A stretch of DNA of 20,496 nt, taken from the NCBI GenBank assembly GCA_937995875.1, contig CALKIW010000154.1:1-20496 (forward strand), written 5' to 3'. The translations under genes and the position numbers were made by a program. The stretch's first letter is position 1; each line of letters opens with the position of its first letter. The DNA is from an uncultured Bacteroidales bacterium. Lineage in GTDB: Bacteria; Bacteroidota; Bacteroidia; Bacteroidales; Bacteroidaceae. This document shows, one piece after another, positions 1-7,938 of this stretch. Below the pieces are notes generated by a model. The model saw nothing but the letters and a program-made list of their open reading frames with translations, was not told the DNA's origin and did no database searches.

Positions 1-1
1 C

Positions 2-487
2 AACTCGACAACCCAGAACCACTATCTCGCCCGTATACGGTTCACTGAAATATTCCTGGCCTATGCTGAGGCGGCAAACGAGGCCTGGGGACCAACGGGA
101 CGAGGCTCACATGGCTACTCTGCTTATGATGTAGTCAAAGCGTTGCGCGCACGTGCCGGCGTAGGTGCTGACAACGGTGATGCCTATCTCGAATCTATCA
201 AGAGCGACCAAGACAAGATGCGCGAGCTGATTCGTAATGAGCGTCGTCTTGAACTCTGTTTTGAGAACCACCGTTTCTATGACCTCCGTCGTTGGAAGGT
301 TGATTTGAGCAAACTCAATGAGACCGCTCGCGGCATGGAGATTGATAAAAACAGTGCGGGTGAGCACACTTACAAAGTGTTGCCCAAGATTGAGGTGCGC
401 GACTTCAAAGAATATATGTATTACGGACCAATTCCTTTCTCAGAAACCCGCAAATGGTCCAATCTTGAGCAAAACAAAGGCTGGTAA
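2..487 (+). CDS. SusD-like outer-membrane glycan-binding lipoprotein, C-terminal 161 residues (5' truncated by window edge)
   Basis: The frame is open from position 2 with no start, so the N-terminal part lies left of the window. SusD-family proteins sit on the cell surface and cap a SusC TonB-dependent transporter, delivering bound glycan to it. The visible part carries the family's C-terminal hallmarks in order: RFTEIFLAYAEAANEAWGPT, then a short VKALRARAG helix, then IRNERRLELCFENHRFYDLR, which is the conserved ERRxEL...RFyDLRRW block, and a C-terminal NLEQNKGW ending. The stop is 30 bases before the DUF1735 lipoprotein gene, so the two are cotranscribed. In xylan loci of Prevotella and Bacteroides this position is held by a XusD-type protein; that it binds xylan is inferred from the neighbours. 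Family assignment is firm, ligand is inferred. Confidence 0.93.
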   Translation, partial: NSTTQNHYLARIRFTEIFLAYAEAANEAWGPTGRGSHGYSAYDVVKALRARAGVGADNGDAYLESIKSDQDKMRELIRNERRLELCFENHRFYDLRRWKVDLSKLNETARGMEIDKNSAGEHTYKVLPKIEVRDFKEYMYYGPIPFSETRKWSNLEQNKGW

Positions 488-517
488 CTTGTGACAAATG
501 ATAAAACACTATAAGAA

Positions 518-1555
518 ATGAAAATATACAATATTTTAACAGCGTCGGTGCTTCTCATGCTGAGTATGTTTGCCACATCCTGTAAGAATGATGACGTAGA
601 TTTTCCTGATTACGAAGGAGGGGTGAATGTTTACTTTGCTACACAAACCGCAGTCAGAACACTGGTAATGGGAGAGGATGAATACGACGTCACATTGGAT
701 AATGAGCACAAATGTAAGATTGGTGCAACGATGGGTGGTGCATACAACGGACGCAAGATCAATATTGAGGTGGCCGTTGACAACTCATTGTGCAATAACC
801 TCTATTTTGCTGAAGGCGAGACACCTGTATTGCCAATGCCTTCCAATTATTACACCTTGGAAAGTAACACCATAAAGTTCAATGGCGATGTGACCGGTTA
901 CATCAAGGTGCAGTTCACGGATGCTTTCTTCGAAGATCCAAAGGCTTTAACTAATAATTACGTCATTCCCCTTGTGATGAAAAACCAAATGGGTGCCGAT
1001 TCTATTCTTTCTGGCAAACCGCTTTTTGAAGGCGAGACACCTCAGCTCACCAATGCTACAAGCTGGGACATACAGCCAAAGAATTACATTCTCTATTTGG
1101 TGAAGTACATTTGTAAGTACGATGCCAAATACATTCGTCGTGGCATCGACGAAATTACAACCAGTGGCAAGACGATAAAGAACGTGCGTCATGCCGGCCG
1201 TCTCGACAAAGAGGAAATCTGCACGGGTATCACGACGCGGGCTCTCAATTCCATCACATACCCCGTTACTTACACTGTGAATGGCGAGAAGCGTTCTTGC
1301 GATCTCATTCTGACATTCGATGCCGAAGACAACTGCACAGTTCGAAGTGGCACGCCGGGTGTGACAGCAACCGGAACGGGAGCTTACAAGGCTAAAGCAG
1401 AAAAGAAAGCATGGGGCGATAAAGACCGAGACGCTATGTATCTTGATTATAAAGTAAATTTCGGTGATGTCTCCACTACCACCCGTGACACATTGATATG
1501 GCAACGAAGAGGCGTAACAAGCGAAGAGTTTGCCACAGTATACAAACAAAAATAA
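518..1555 (+). CDS. Surface lipoprotein with DUF1735 and DUF4361 domains (XusE-like)
   Basis: This 345-residue protein begins with a lipoprotein signal peptide whose lipobox Cys is C22 (FATSC); the following KNDD is acidic, like the surface-export signal of Bacteroidetes lipoproteins. Residues about 30-160 look like the DUF1735 fold common next to SusD (VYFA...VDNSLCNNLYF...YYTLESNTIKF...YVIPLVM). The remainder, ending near residue 335 with DTLIWQRRGV, resembles DUF4361. Proteins of this type follow SusD in many loci and are thought to be surface glycan-binding proteins. In Prevotella bryantii xylan loci the gene between xusD and the CBM-containing GH10 is called xusE, and this gene has the same position. 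It has no catalytic motif that I can see. Xylan binding is inferred from context only. Confidence 0.85.
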   Translation: MKIYNILTASVLLMLSMFATSCKNDDVDFPDYEGGVNVYFATQTAVRTLVMGEDEYDVTLDNEHKCKIGATMGGAYNGRKINIEVAVDNSLCNNLYFAEGETPVLPMPSNYYTLESNTIKFNGDVTGYIKVQFTDAFFEDPKALTNNYVIPLVMKNQMGADSILSGKPLFEGETPQLTNATSWDIQPKNYILYLVKYICKYDAKYIRRGIDEITTSGKTIKNVRHAGRLDKEEICTGITTRALNSITYPVTYTVNGEKRSCDLILTFDAEDNCTVRSGTPGVTATGTGAYKAKAEKKAWGDKDRDAMYLDYKVNFGDVSTTTRDTLIWQRRGVTSEEFATVYKQK

Positions 1556-1569
1556 ATCAGCAAACCACT

Positions 1570-3702
1570 ATGAACAAAACAAAGATATTGGTCATGGCCG
1601 TGGCAGCATTTGTGCTTGCCTCATGTGCTGATGACAATTATGAAGATTTTAGGACTGCAGCCCCGGAGCGAGGTGCTCAATATGCCTATCTCAACGAATA
1701 CAGAGATTTGAAAACTTATGTCGACCGGGCAAAGTATCCTATGTTCAAATTGGGTGGAGCTACAGATGCTGCCACCTTCAATAAACAAGAATTGGTGTAT
1801 GCGCTCGATGTGGCCAACTTCGATGAGTTGGTTACGGGCAATTCTTTCAAATACTCATCCGTTGTGGGTGATGACGGCTCGATGGACTTTACCGTCGTCA
1901 AGGAGTTTGTTGATAAGGCCACTGAAGCCGGCCTCTCGGTTTACGGCCACACCTTAGCATGGCATGCACAGCAAAACATAAAGTATCTGGGCAAGCTCAT
2001 TGCTGACCGCATACCAGAGGGAGATGGCGGCAAAAGCTATGTTTTCCAACACGACTTTGAGGACGGGCAACCTATTGGTGGATGGGGAAACAACCAGTCG
2101 CGTGAGGTGATCGACAATGGCTATGATGGCAAGAGCATGAAAGCCACCAACCCGTCTGTCGCCAACCCATGGGAAAGCCAAATGGCGGTAGACTTTGCAC
2201 AACCACTGACCGAGGGCACGACCTACACGCTCCATTTCTGGGCCAAGGGCTCGCAAGAAGGTTCGATTACAGCCGGTTATCAAAACCCTGATGGTTATAA
2301 AGGATGTGGTGACTTTCCAGTTATCAATCTGACGACCGATTGGAAAGAGTACACCATAGAGGCTACAGTGACCGGTGCTGGGGCTACCCGCTTCCTTTTC
2401 AGCATTGGCTCTTATGCTGGTGATATCTATATGGACAACCTTGAGTTGTACACAGGAGCAACGCCTACTGTCGATATACCTAAGACGGTTGTGAAATACG
2501 ACTTTGAGGATGGTAACACAATAGGTGGTTGGGGTAACAGTTCCACGAGAACCAATGTTGCTGGTTCTCATGACGACAGCCACTGTATGCAATTTACCAA
2601 TCCCTCTGCTGTCAATCCCTGGGAAGCACAGGTTGCAATAGACTTCGAGTCGCCTTTGACCGAGGGAAACACTTATTATTTGCATTTCTGGGCCAAGAGC
2701 AGTGTAGAAGGTACTGTGGGTGCCGCGTTCCAAAATCCTTTGGACTATAGCGGCAGAGGAAACTTCCCCAACATGGACCTCACAACCGATTGGAAAGAAT
2801 ATACCGTATCTACATCCGTAACGGGTGACAACTGTAAACGCCTCACGCTCAACCTTGGCTCCTTGGCAGGAACCATCCTTTTCGATGATGTTGAGGTGTA
2901 CGAAATGGTTAAGGGCAACAGCATACCGCTGACTGATGAGGAGAAGCGCGATACGCTCACTTGGGCCATGGAGCAGTGGGTCAGCAACATGATGAAAGCC
3001 TGTGACGGCAAGGTGAAGGCTTGGGATGTGGTGAATGAGCCTATGTCCGACGGCAATCCCTTCCAACTGAAATCGGGTGCCGTCGAGGGTGGCGAGGACA
3101 ACTTCTATTGGCAAGATTATCTTGGCAAGGACTATGCTCGCGTGGTCATTAAATTTGCACGCCAATATGGTGGCGACGATTTGAAGCTATTCGTCAACGA
3201 CTATAATCTTGAGGCTGCATACAACGACAATAAGAAATGCGACGGACTTATCGAAATGGTGAAGTACTGGGAGTCTGACGGAGTGACAAAGATTGACGGT
3301 ATCGGCACGCAGATGCACGTTTCCTATTCGCTCAATCCTGCCACGCAGAAACGCAATGAGGAAGCTGTTGTCAAAATGCTTAACAAGTTGGCGGCTACCG
3401 GCAAACTCATCCGTATTTCCGAACTCGATATGGGCATCGCTGATGAGACCGGAAATCAGATTAAGACTGACCAAGTGACTGAAGAGCAACACCATGCCAT
3501 GGCGGGCTATTACAAGTTTATCGTGGAGAAGTATCTTGAAATCATTCCTGTCAACCAGCAGTACGGCATCACGGTCTGGGGCGTTACCGACAGCCCTGAG
3601 GACAGCTTCTGGAGAGCTGGCATGCCTATTGGCCTATGGGACGTAAACTATAACAGAAAGCACACCTATGCTGGATTTGCCGACGGCTTATCGGGTAAAT
3701 AA
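1570..3702 (+). CDS. Surface GH10 endo-1,4-beta-xylanase lipoprotein with two inserted CBM4/9-type modules
   Basis: The start at 1570 is chosen over in-frame codons further upstream because it gives a clean lipoprotein signal (MNKTKILVMAVAAFVLASC, Cys19, then ADD). The product has 710 residues and hydrolyses internal xylan bonds, probably on the cell surface. The GH10 barrel is split. The first part runs to about residue 155 and contains GHTLAWHAQ (W131, H132). Two homologous carbohydrate-binding modules follow (about 157-297 and 308-446), each with DFEDG..IGGWGN near the start and LTTDWKEYT later. The barrel then resumes with WDVVNEP (acid/base E490), VNDYN, GIGTQMH, RISELD (nucleophile E618) and ITVWGVTD. 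All key GH10 residues are present. The same architecture is known in P. bryantii Xyn10C and human gut Bacteroides xylanases. It lies 14 bases after the DUF1735 gene in the Sus-like operon. Confidence 0.95.
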   Translation: MNKTKILVMAVAAFVLASCADDNYEDFRTAAPERGAQYAYLNEYRDLKTYVDRAKYPMFKLGGATDAATFNKQELVYALDVANFDELVTGNSFKYSSVVGDDGSMDFTVVKEFVDKATEAGLSVYGHTLAWHAQQNIKYLGKLIADRIPEGDGGKSYVFQHDFEDGQPIGGWGNNQSREVIDNGYDGKSMKATNPSVANPWESQMAVDFAQPLTEGTTYTLHFWAKGSQEGSITAGYQNPDGYKGCGDFPVINLTTDWKEYTIEATVTGAGATRFLFSIGSYAGDIYMDNLELYTGATPTVDIPKTVVKYDFEDGNTIGGWGNSSTRTNVAGSHDDSHCMQFTNPSAVNPWEAQVAIDFESPLTEGNTYYLHFWAKSSVEGTVGAAFQNPLDYSGRGNFPNMDLTTDWKEYTVSTSVTGDNCKRLTLNLGSLAGTILFDDVEVYEMVKGNSIPLTDEEKRDTLTWAMEQWVSNMMKACDGKVKAWDVVNEPMSDGNPFQLKSGAVEGGEDNFYWQDYLGKDYARVVIKFARQYGGDDLKLFVNDYNLEAAYNDNKKCDGLIEMVKYWESDGVTKIDGIGTQMHVSYSLNPATQKRNEEAVVKMLNKLAATGKLIRISELDMGIADETGNQIKTDQVTEEQHHAMAGYYKFIVEKYLEIIPVNQQYGITVWGVTDSPEDSFWRAGMPIGLWDVNYNRKHTYAGFADGLSGK

Positions 3703-3763
3703 CCCGAAAGCGGCAGCTTGGTGTGACGGCTGTATCTGAACACACCACTTTCGATTAGAAGGC

Positions 3764-3834
3764 ATGCTCTATTACGATGCACGTTGTATTTCTTGGAAAT
3801 ACGCGCACGCGTGGTAATAGAGCATCGCTTTTTT
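3764..3834 (+). terminator. Long imperfect hairpin with T-tract: terminator of the Sus-like operon or attenuator ahead of GH115
   Basis: The outer stem is 12 perfect base pairs (ATGCTCTATTAC at 3764-3775 with its complement at 3814-3825). The inner stem is 7 bp (GTATTTC at 3786-3792 with GAAATAC at 3796-3802) closing a TTG loop. The middle is imperfect, so the whole hairpin is about 62 nt. TTTTTT follows at 3829-3834. This is a standard intrinsic terminator shape, downstream of the GH10 stop at 3702. The next start codon is only 28 bases past the T-tract. Confidence 0.75.
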
Positions 3835-3862
3835 CTCCTTGGAACTATATATCAATAAACAA

Positions 3863-6355
3863 ATGAAGAAAATCACTTTTATCTTATTCCTGCTCTCTAC
3901 GGTGCTATACGCTCAGGCAGCCACCTCTTTCGTCGATTTTGACAACAACGGCGGTGTTCGGCTTGCAGACAAAGACCATCCCACCGTCATCTCTTTCGAT
4001 GCCAACGACTTTCCCGGTGTCAAAATAGCTATCGAAAGTCTTCAGAAAGACTTTGAGGCCGTTACGGGAACCAAGGCACAAACTCATGCAGACGGTCATA
4101 TCGTCATTGGTACTTTGGGCAAAAGCAAGGCCATAGACCGTTATATCAAGCGTGGCATCCTCAAACAGTCCGACCTCAAAGGTAAATGCGAGAAGTTTAT
4201 CATCAAGACCGTTGATGACAAGCTCGTTATTGCCGGCAGCGACAAGCGTGGCACCATTTACGGCATTTACGAACTCGCCCGTCAGATAGGTGTGTCGCCT
4301 TGGTATTACTGGGCAGACGCGCCCATTGTTAAACACAATGTGATCTATGTTCGCCACGGCGAATATACAGACGGCGAGCCGGCCGTCAGATATCGGGGAA
4401 TCTTTCTCAACGATGAGGCACCCTGTCTCACCACATGGGTGAAAAACACATTCGGGACGAATTACGGAGACCATCGGTTCTATGCCAAGGTGTTCGAGCT
4501 CATACTTCGTCTCAAGGGCAACATGCTGTGGCCGGCCATGTGGGGATGGGCGTTTTATGCCGACGACCCGCTAAACAGTAAGACGGCCGACGACATGGGC
4601 GTAATCATCGGTACGTCCCATCACGAGCCCATGGCTCGCAACCATCAGGAGTGGGCCCGCAACCGCAAGAACTATGGTGCGTGGAACTATCGTACCAATA
4701 AGGCCGTTCTCGACAAGTTTTTCCGTGAGGGCATCGAGCGGGCAAAGCACACGGACGACATCATCACCATCGGCATGCGAGGTGATGGTGACGAGGCCAT
4801 GAGCGATGAAGCCGACACACGCTTGTTGAAAAATATCGTTGACAACCAGCGCAAGATCATAGCCGACGTAACGGGTCGGCCGGCAAGCCGTACGCCACAG
4901 GTGTGGGCGCTTTACAAAGAGGTGCTGGAATATTACGACAAGGGTATGCGTGTGCCCGAAGACGTCACGCTGATGCTCTGTGATGACAACTGGGGCAACG
5001 TCCGTCGTGTGCCCTCGGCTGCTGAGCGCAACCGCAAGGGCGGATGGGGACTCTATTACCATGTAGACTATGTGGGGGCACCGCGCAACAGCAAATGGCT
5101 CAACGTGACCCCGATACAGAACATGTGGGAACAACTCCATTTGGCTTATACGCACGGCATAGACCGCATCTGGATTCTCAATGTGGGCGACCTCAAACCG
5201 ATGGAATACCCCATATCGCTCTATTTCGACATGGCATGGAATCCCGACCGCTATTCCGTGTCCAACATTACTGACCACGCAGTGTCTTTCTGCCGCGAGT
5301 TGTTTGGCCCGGCCCAGGCCGAAGAGGCCGCGCGCATCCTCAATCTTTTGTGCAAGTACAACGGTCGTATTACGGCCGAAATGCTCGATGCCAACACATA
5401 CAATCTCGAAACGGGGGAGTGGAAGCAGGTGACCGATGAATATCTCAAGCTTGAAGCTGAGGCGTTGCGGCAGTATATCACGTTGCCGGCCGACCATCGG
5501 GACGCCTACCAACAGATTATACTCTTCCCCTTGCAGGCCATGACCAATATCTATGAGATGTATTATGCGCAGGCCATGAACCATAAGCTCTACAAGCTCA
5601 ACAACCCGGATGCTAACATTTGGGCCGATAGGGTGGCAGATGCTTTCAAGCGAGACTCGTTGCTTTGTGTCGGCTACAATAAGGATATAGCCGGGGGCAA
5701 GTGGGATGGCATGATGATACAGAAGCACATTAGCTATACGTCGTGGAATGACAATTTTCCCAAGGATGTCATGCCCGAGGTGTATCGTGTGACCGATACG
5801 CAGCAAGGAGGTTATGTCTTTACGGCAAAAGACAGTGTGGTTTCCATGGAGGCCGAGCACTATTATGCGGCGACAGATGCCAAGGAGGCCCGCTGGACGG
5901 TTATACCTCACATGGGACGCACACGCAGCGGCATGACCTTGATGCCCTATGACAAGTCTACGGATGGTGCTATGCTTACCTATAAATTCTCATTGAACGG
6001 TATCAAGACCGACATGGTGAAGGTGCATGTCGTTGTGAAATCCACACTCGATTATCTTAACAAAGGCAGTTTGACTTATACGGTTTCGCTGAACGGGGAA
6101 CAACCCAAGGAAGTGCGGTTTAACGAGAACCTGAATGAGAAGAAGGAGAATATTTACAGCATATATTATCCCACGGTGGCTCGTCGTGTGGTGGAATCTG
6201 TAATAGAGCTGCCTATAGACAGTTCGGCTCAAGACCCGCACACGCTTGTGATACGACCCAACGACCCGGCCATCGTGTTCGAGAAAGTTGTAGTGGACTG
6301 TGGCGGTTATCGCCCGTCTTATCTTTTCATGAACGAGTCTCCTTGTCGGAGATGA
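3863..6355 (+). CDS. GH115 xylan alpha-1,2-glucuronidase
   Basis: The start at 3863 is preferred to the in-frame ATG at 3839 because it begins directly with a signal peptide (MKKITFILFLLSTVLYAQA); there is no lipobox Cys, so the enzyme is probably periplasmic. The product has 830 residues, normal for the family. It would remove (4-O-methyl)glucuronic acid from internal as well as terminal xylose units. An N-terminal alpha/beta domain spans about 25-170. The barrel follows, with GIFLNDEAP (179-187), LKGNMLWPAMWGWAF (217-231), GTSHHEPMARN (250-260) and GMRGDGDEAMSDE (304-316), all typical GH115 blocks. A helical region and a C-terminal beta-rich domain close the protein. It is separated from the upstream operon by the hairpin at 3764-3834 and is 42 bases before the oxidoreductase. 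No truncation is seen. Confidence 0.93.
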   Translation: MKKITFILFLLSTVLYAQAATSFVDFDNNGGVRLADKDHPTVISFDANDFPGVKIAIESLQKDFEAVTGTKAQTHADGHIVIGTLGKSKAIDRYIKRGILKQSDLKGKCEKFIIKTVDDKLVIAGSDKRGTIYGIYELARQIGVSPWYYWADAPIVKHNVIYVRHGEYTDGEPAVRYRGIFLNDEAPCLTTWVKNTFGTNYGDHRFYAKVFELILRLKGNMLWPAMWGWAFYADDPLNSKTADDMGVIIGTSHHEPMARNHQEWARNRKNYGAWNYRTNKAVLDKFFREGIERAKHTDDIITIGMRGDGDEAMSDEADTRLLKNIVDNQRKIIADVTGRPASRTPQVWALYKEVLEYYDKGMRVPEDVTLMLCDDNWGNVRRVPSAAERNRKGGWGLYYHVDYVGAPRNSKWLNVTPIQNMWEQLHLAYTHGIDRIWILNVGDLKPMEYPISLYFDMAWNPDRYSVSNITDHAVSFCRELFGPAQAEEAARILNLLCKYNGRITAEMLDANTYNLETGEWKQVTDEYLKLEAEALRQYITLPADHRDAYQQIILFPLQAMTNIYEMYYAQAMNHKLYKLNNPDANIWADRVADAFKRDSLLCVGYNKDIAGGKWDGMMIQKHISYTSWNDNFPKDVMPEVYRVTDTQQGGYVFTAKDSVVSMEAEHYYAATDAKEARWTVIPHMGRTRSGMTLMPYDKSTDGAMLTYKFSLNGIKTDMVKVHVVVKSTLDYLNKGSLTYTVSLNGEQPKEVRFNENLNEKKENIYSIYYPTVARRVVESVIELPIDSSAQDPHTLVIRPNDPAIVFEKVVVDCGGYRPSYLFMNESPCRR

Positions 6356-6365
6356 GATGCAAACC

Positions 6366-6391
6366 GATTAATACGGACTACTATATATTTT
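6366..6391 (+). promoter_or_regulatory. Possible promoter/operator upstream of the oxidoreductase
   Basis: GATTAATACGGA at 6366-6377 matches exactly a stretch inside the SGNH-operon promoter on the other strand (16407-16396), and the match extends to 14 of 15 bases. Six bases further on, TATATTTT (6384-6391) differs by one base from the Bacteroidetes -7 box TAnnTTTG. The oxidoreductase ATG is at 6398, very close if transcription starts here. Regulatory function is inference from the shared sequence and position. Confidence 0.35.
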
Positions 6392-6397
6392 AAGACT

Positions 6398-7375
6398 ATG
6401 TTTAAGGTAGGAATTATTGGGGCAGGATGGATTGCCGGCAAGATGGCAGAAGCCTTGACACCCCTGAAAGATTACGAAGTTTATGCCATTGCTTCCAGAA
6501 CACAGGCTAAGGCCGATGAGTTTGCACGAAAGTAGAATGTGAAAAGGGCGTATGGCAGTTATGAGCGGCTGGTCGAAGATGACCAAGTGGACTTGGTGTA
6601 TATTGCCACACCACATTCCCATCATTACGGGCATGCCATGTTGGCGGTGGACCACCACAAACCTGTGCTGGTCGAAAAATCGTTTACGGCCAATGCCCGC
6701 GAAGCCCAAAAGCTCATTGCCGCGGCTCGGGCGAAGGGAGTCTTCATCACCGAGGCCATTTGGACGCGATACATGCCGTTATCCAAAAAGGTGAAACAGC
6801 TGATGGATAGTGGTATTATTGGAGAGCCACGTGTTTTGACGGCCACCCTGTGTTACATGATGGAGCATAAAGAACGCATCATCAGACCCGAATTGTGTGG
6901 TGGTGCCTTGCTCGATTTGGGCGTCTATACGCTGAATTTTGCGCGTATGTACTTCGGGACCGATATCATGAAAACGGTGTCCAACTGCATATTGGGTGAT
7001 ACGGGTGTTGACATGCACGAGTGTATCTCCCTGACCTATGCCGACAACAAAATGGCTAACCTACAGTCCGGCGCGCTCTGCCTGAACGATCGGCAGGGCA
7101 TCATCAGTGGGGTGGATGGTTATATCAGGGTAGACAACATCAACTGCCCGGAGCGGATAGATGTTTATCGCAACTATGAGTTGGTGGAAACCGTCAGGAA
7201 GCCCGAAGATATGGTCAATGGCTATGAGTATCAGGTGATGGAGTGCCGTCGGTGTATCAACGCCGGGCTGCAGGAGTCGCTTATGATGCCACATGCTGAA
7301 ACTATCAGCATTATGCAGCAGATGGATGCGCTTCGCAGGGAGTGGGGCGTGAAGTATCCAATGGATGTGGAGTAG
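6398..7375 (+). pseudogene. Gfo/Idh/MocA-family NAD(P)-dependent oxidoreductase interrupted by in-frame TAG
   Basis: Reading from ATG 6398 gives MFKVGIIGAGWIAGKMAEAL, a complete Rossmann nucleotide-binding start (GxGxxA at residues 8-13). The frame then hits TAG at 6533-6535 (codon 46) and continues open for 279 further codons to a proper TAG at 7373-7375. The continuation carries the rest of the family: YIATPHSHH, the EKP-like motif VLVEKSFTAN, TEAIWTRYMP, GGALLDLGVYTLNF and a C-terminal domain. Intact length would be 325 residues, normal for the family. One base change restores it (for example to TGG, TAC or CAG). A GTG restart lies at 6539, but that product would lack the cofactor loop and is unlikely to work. 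The intact protein would be a cytoplasmic sugar or sugar-acid dehydrogenase; the substrate is unknown. A sequencing error cannot be excluded. Confidence 0.85.
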
Positions 7376-7399
7376 AAAGTAATCCCACAATGCGACATC

Positions 7400-7689
7400 A
7401 GTAGAAACGTGGGCTTGCCCGTCTCAGCAACCAATAGAGTAATAATCAATTCACAATTAGACTACGAAAAGGTTGGCTAAAGTAGAGACGTGGACTTGCC
7501 CCGTCTCAGCAACCGAAAGGGTGATAATCAATTCACAATTAGACTACGAAAAGGTCGGCTAAAGTAGAGACGTGGACTTGTCCCGTCTCAGTAACCGAAA
7601 GGGTAATAATCAATTCACAATTAGACTACGAAAAGGTCGGCTAAAGTAGAGACGTGGACTTGTTCCGTCTCAGTAACCGAAAGGGTAAT
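7400..7689. repeat. 82-bp tandem repeat, about 3.5 copies
   Basis: Copies span 7400-7480 (81 bp, most diverged), 7481-7562, 7563-7644 and 7645-7689 (partial). Each begins AGTAGAGACGTGGACTTG, continues to CCGTCTCAG and AACCGAAAGGGT, and (full copies) ends with AATTCACAATTAGACTACGA then AAAGGTYGGCTAA. GAGACG and CGTCTC inside a unit can pair as a hairpin. Stepwise C-to-T change across copies 2 to 4 (GCCCC, GTCCC, GTTCC) suggests serial duplication. The units touch without unique spacers, so this is not a CRISPR array. Confidence 0.92.
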
Positions 7690-7714
7690 TTTGCAAGACC
7701 GCGGTGCAATGGTG

Positions 7715-7741
7715 TGAGACGGGGCAAGCCCGCGTCTCTAC
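7715..7741 (-). repeat. Inverted copy of the hairpin part of the 82-bp repeat
   Basis: Read on the minus strand this is GTAGAGACGCGGGCTTGCCC followed by CGTCTCA, closely matching the first 28 bases of each tandem unit but in the opposite orientation and without the flanking AATTCACAATTAG part. The GAGACG/CGTCTC arms are preserved. This suggests that the hairpin is the mobile or conserved unit and the rest of the 82 bp was captured by tandem duplication. Confidence 0.75.
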
Positions 7742-7872
7742 AAGGGGAAACCATTACATTGTAAAATTTGATTACCTTTTTTCGATGATTATTTTCGGAG
7801 CATCCAGAGAAAAAAAGCGCCATGTTTCAACCATCAAAATCTGTCGGGAAAACAGAAAAATTCCAAGCCCAT

Positions 7873-7938
7873 TGCGATTCAAGCTTCATGGCTCTGCGAT
7901 TCGGGCTTCATGGCCACGCGATGGAGCTTTAGTCGCAC
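7873..7938. repeat. Degenerate 20-23 bp tandem repeat
   Basis: Two close copies, TGCGATTCAAGCTTCATGGC(TC) at 7873-7894 and TGCGATTCGGGCTTCATGGC(CAC) at 7895-7917, are followed by a weaker third beginning GCGATGGAGCTTTAGTCGCA at 7918-7937. The sequence after it (GATGACTAAGCCTTAATC) may be a further decayed copy. No coding frame explains it. Function is unknown. Confidence 0.6.

Noticed and set aside
1954..3165. 403-codon open frame on the minus strand inside the surface GH10 gene
   Set aside because: It lies entirely within a gene with full GH10 motifs on the other strand; the product has no recognisable domain and is a codon-bias shadow.
3764..3825. Invertible promoter or recombination site
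   Set aside because: The inverted arms enclose only a 3-base loop in the full fold and no promoter lies between them; a transcription terminator explains the arms and the T-tract better.
4571..5911. 446-codon open frame on the minus strand inside GH115
   Set aside because: It mirrors the coding frame of a clear GH115 enzyme and has His/Val/Arg-rich composition typical of antisense shadows.
7400..7741. CRISPR array
   Set aside because: The 82-bp units join without unique spacers, their copies drift along their whole length, and no cas genes are present.
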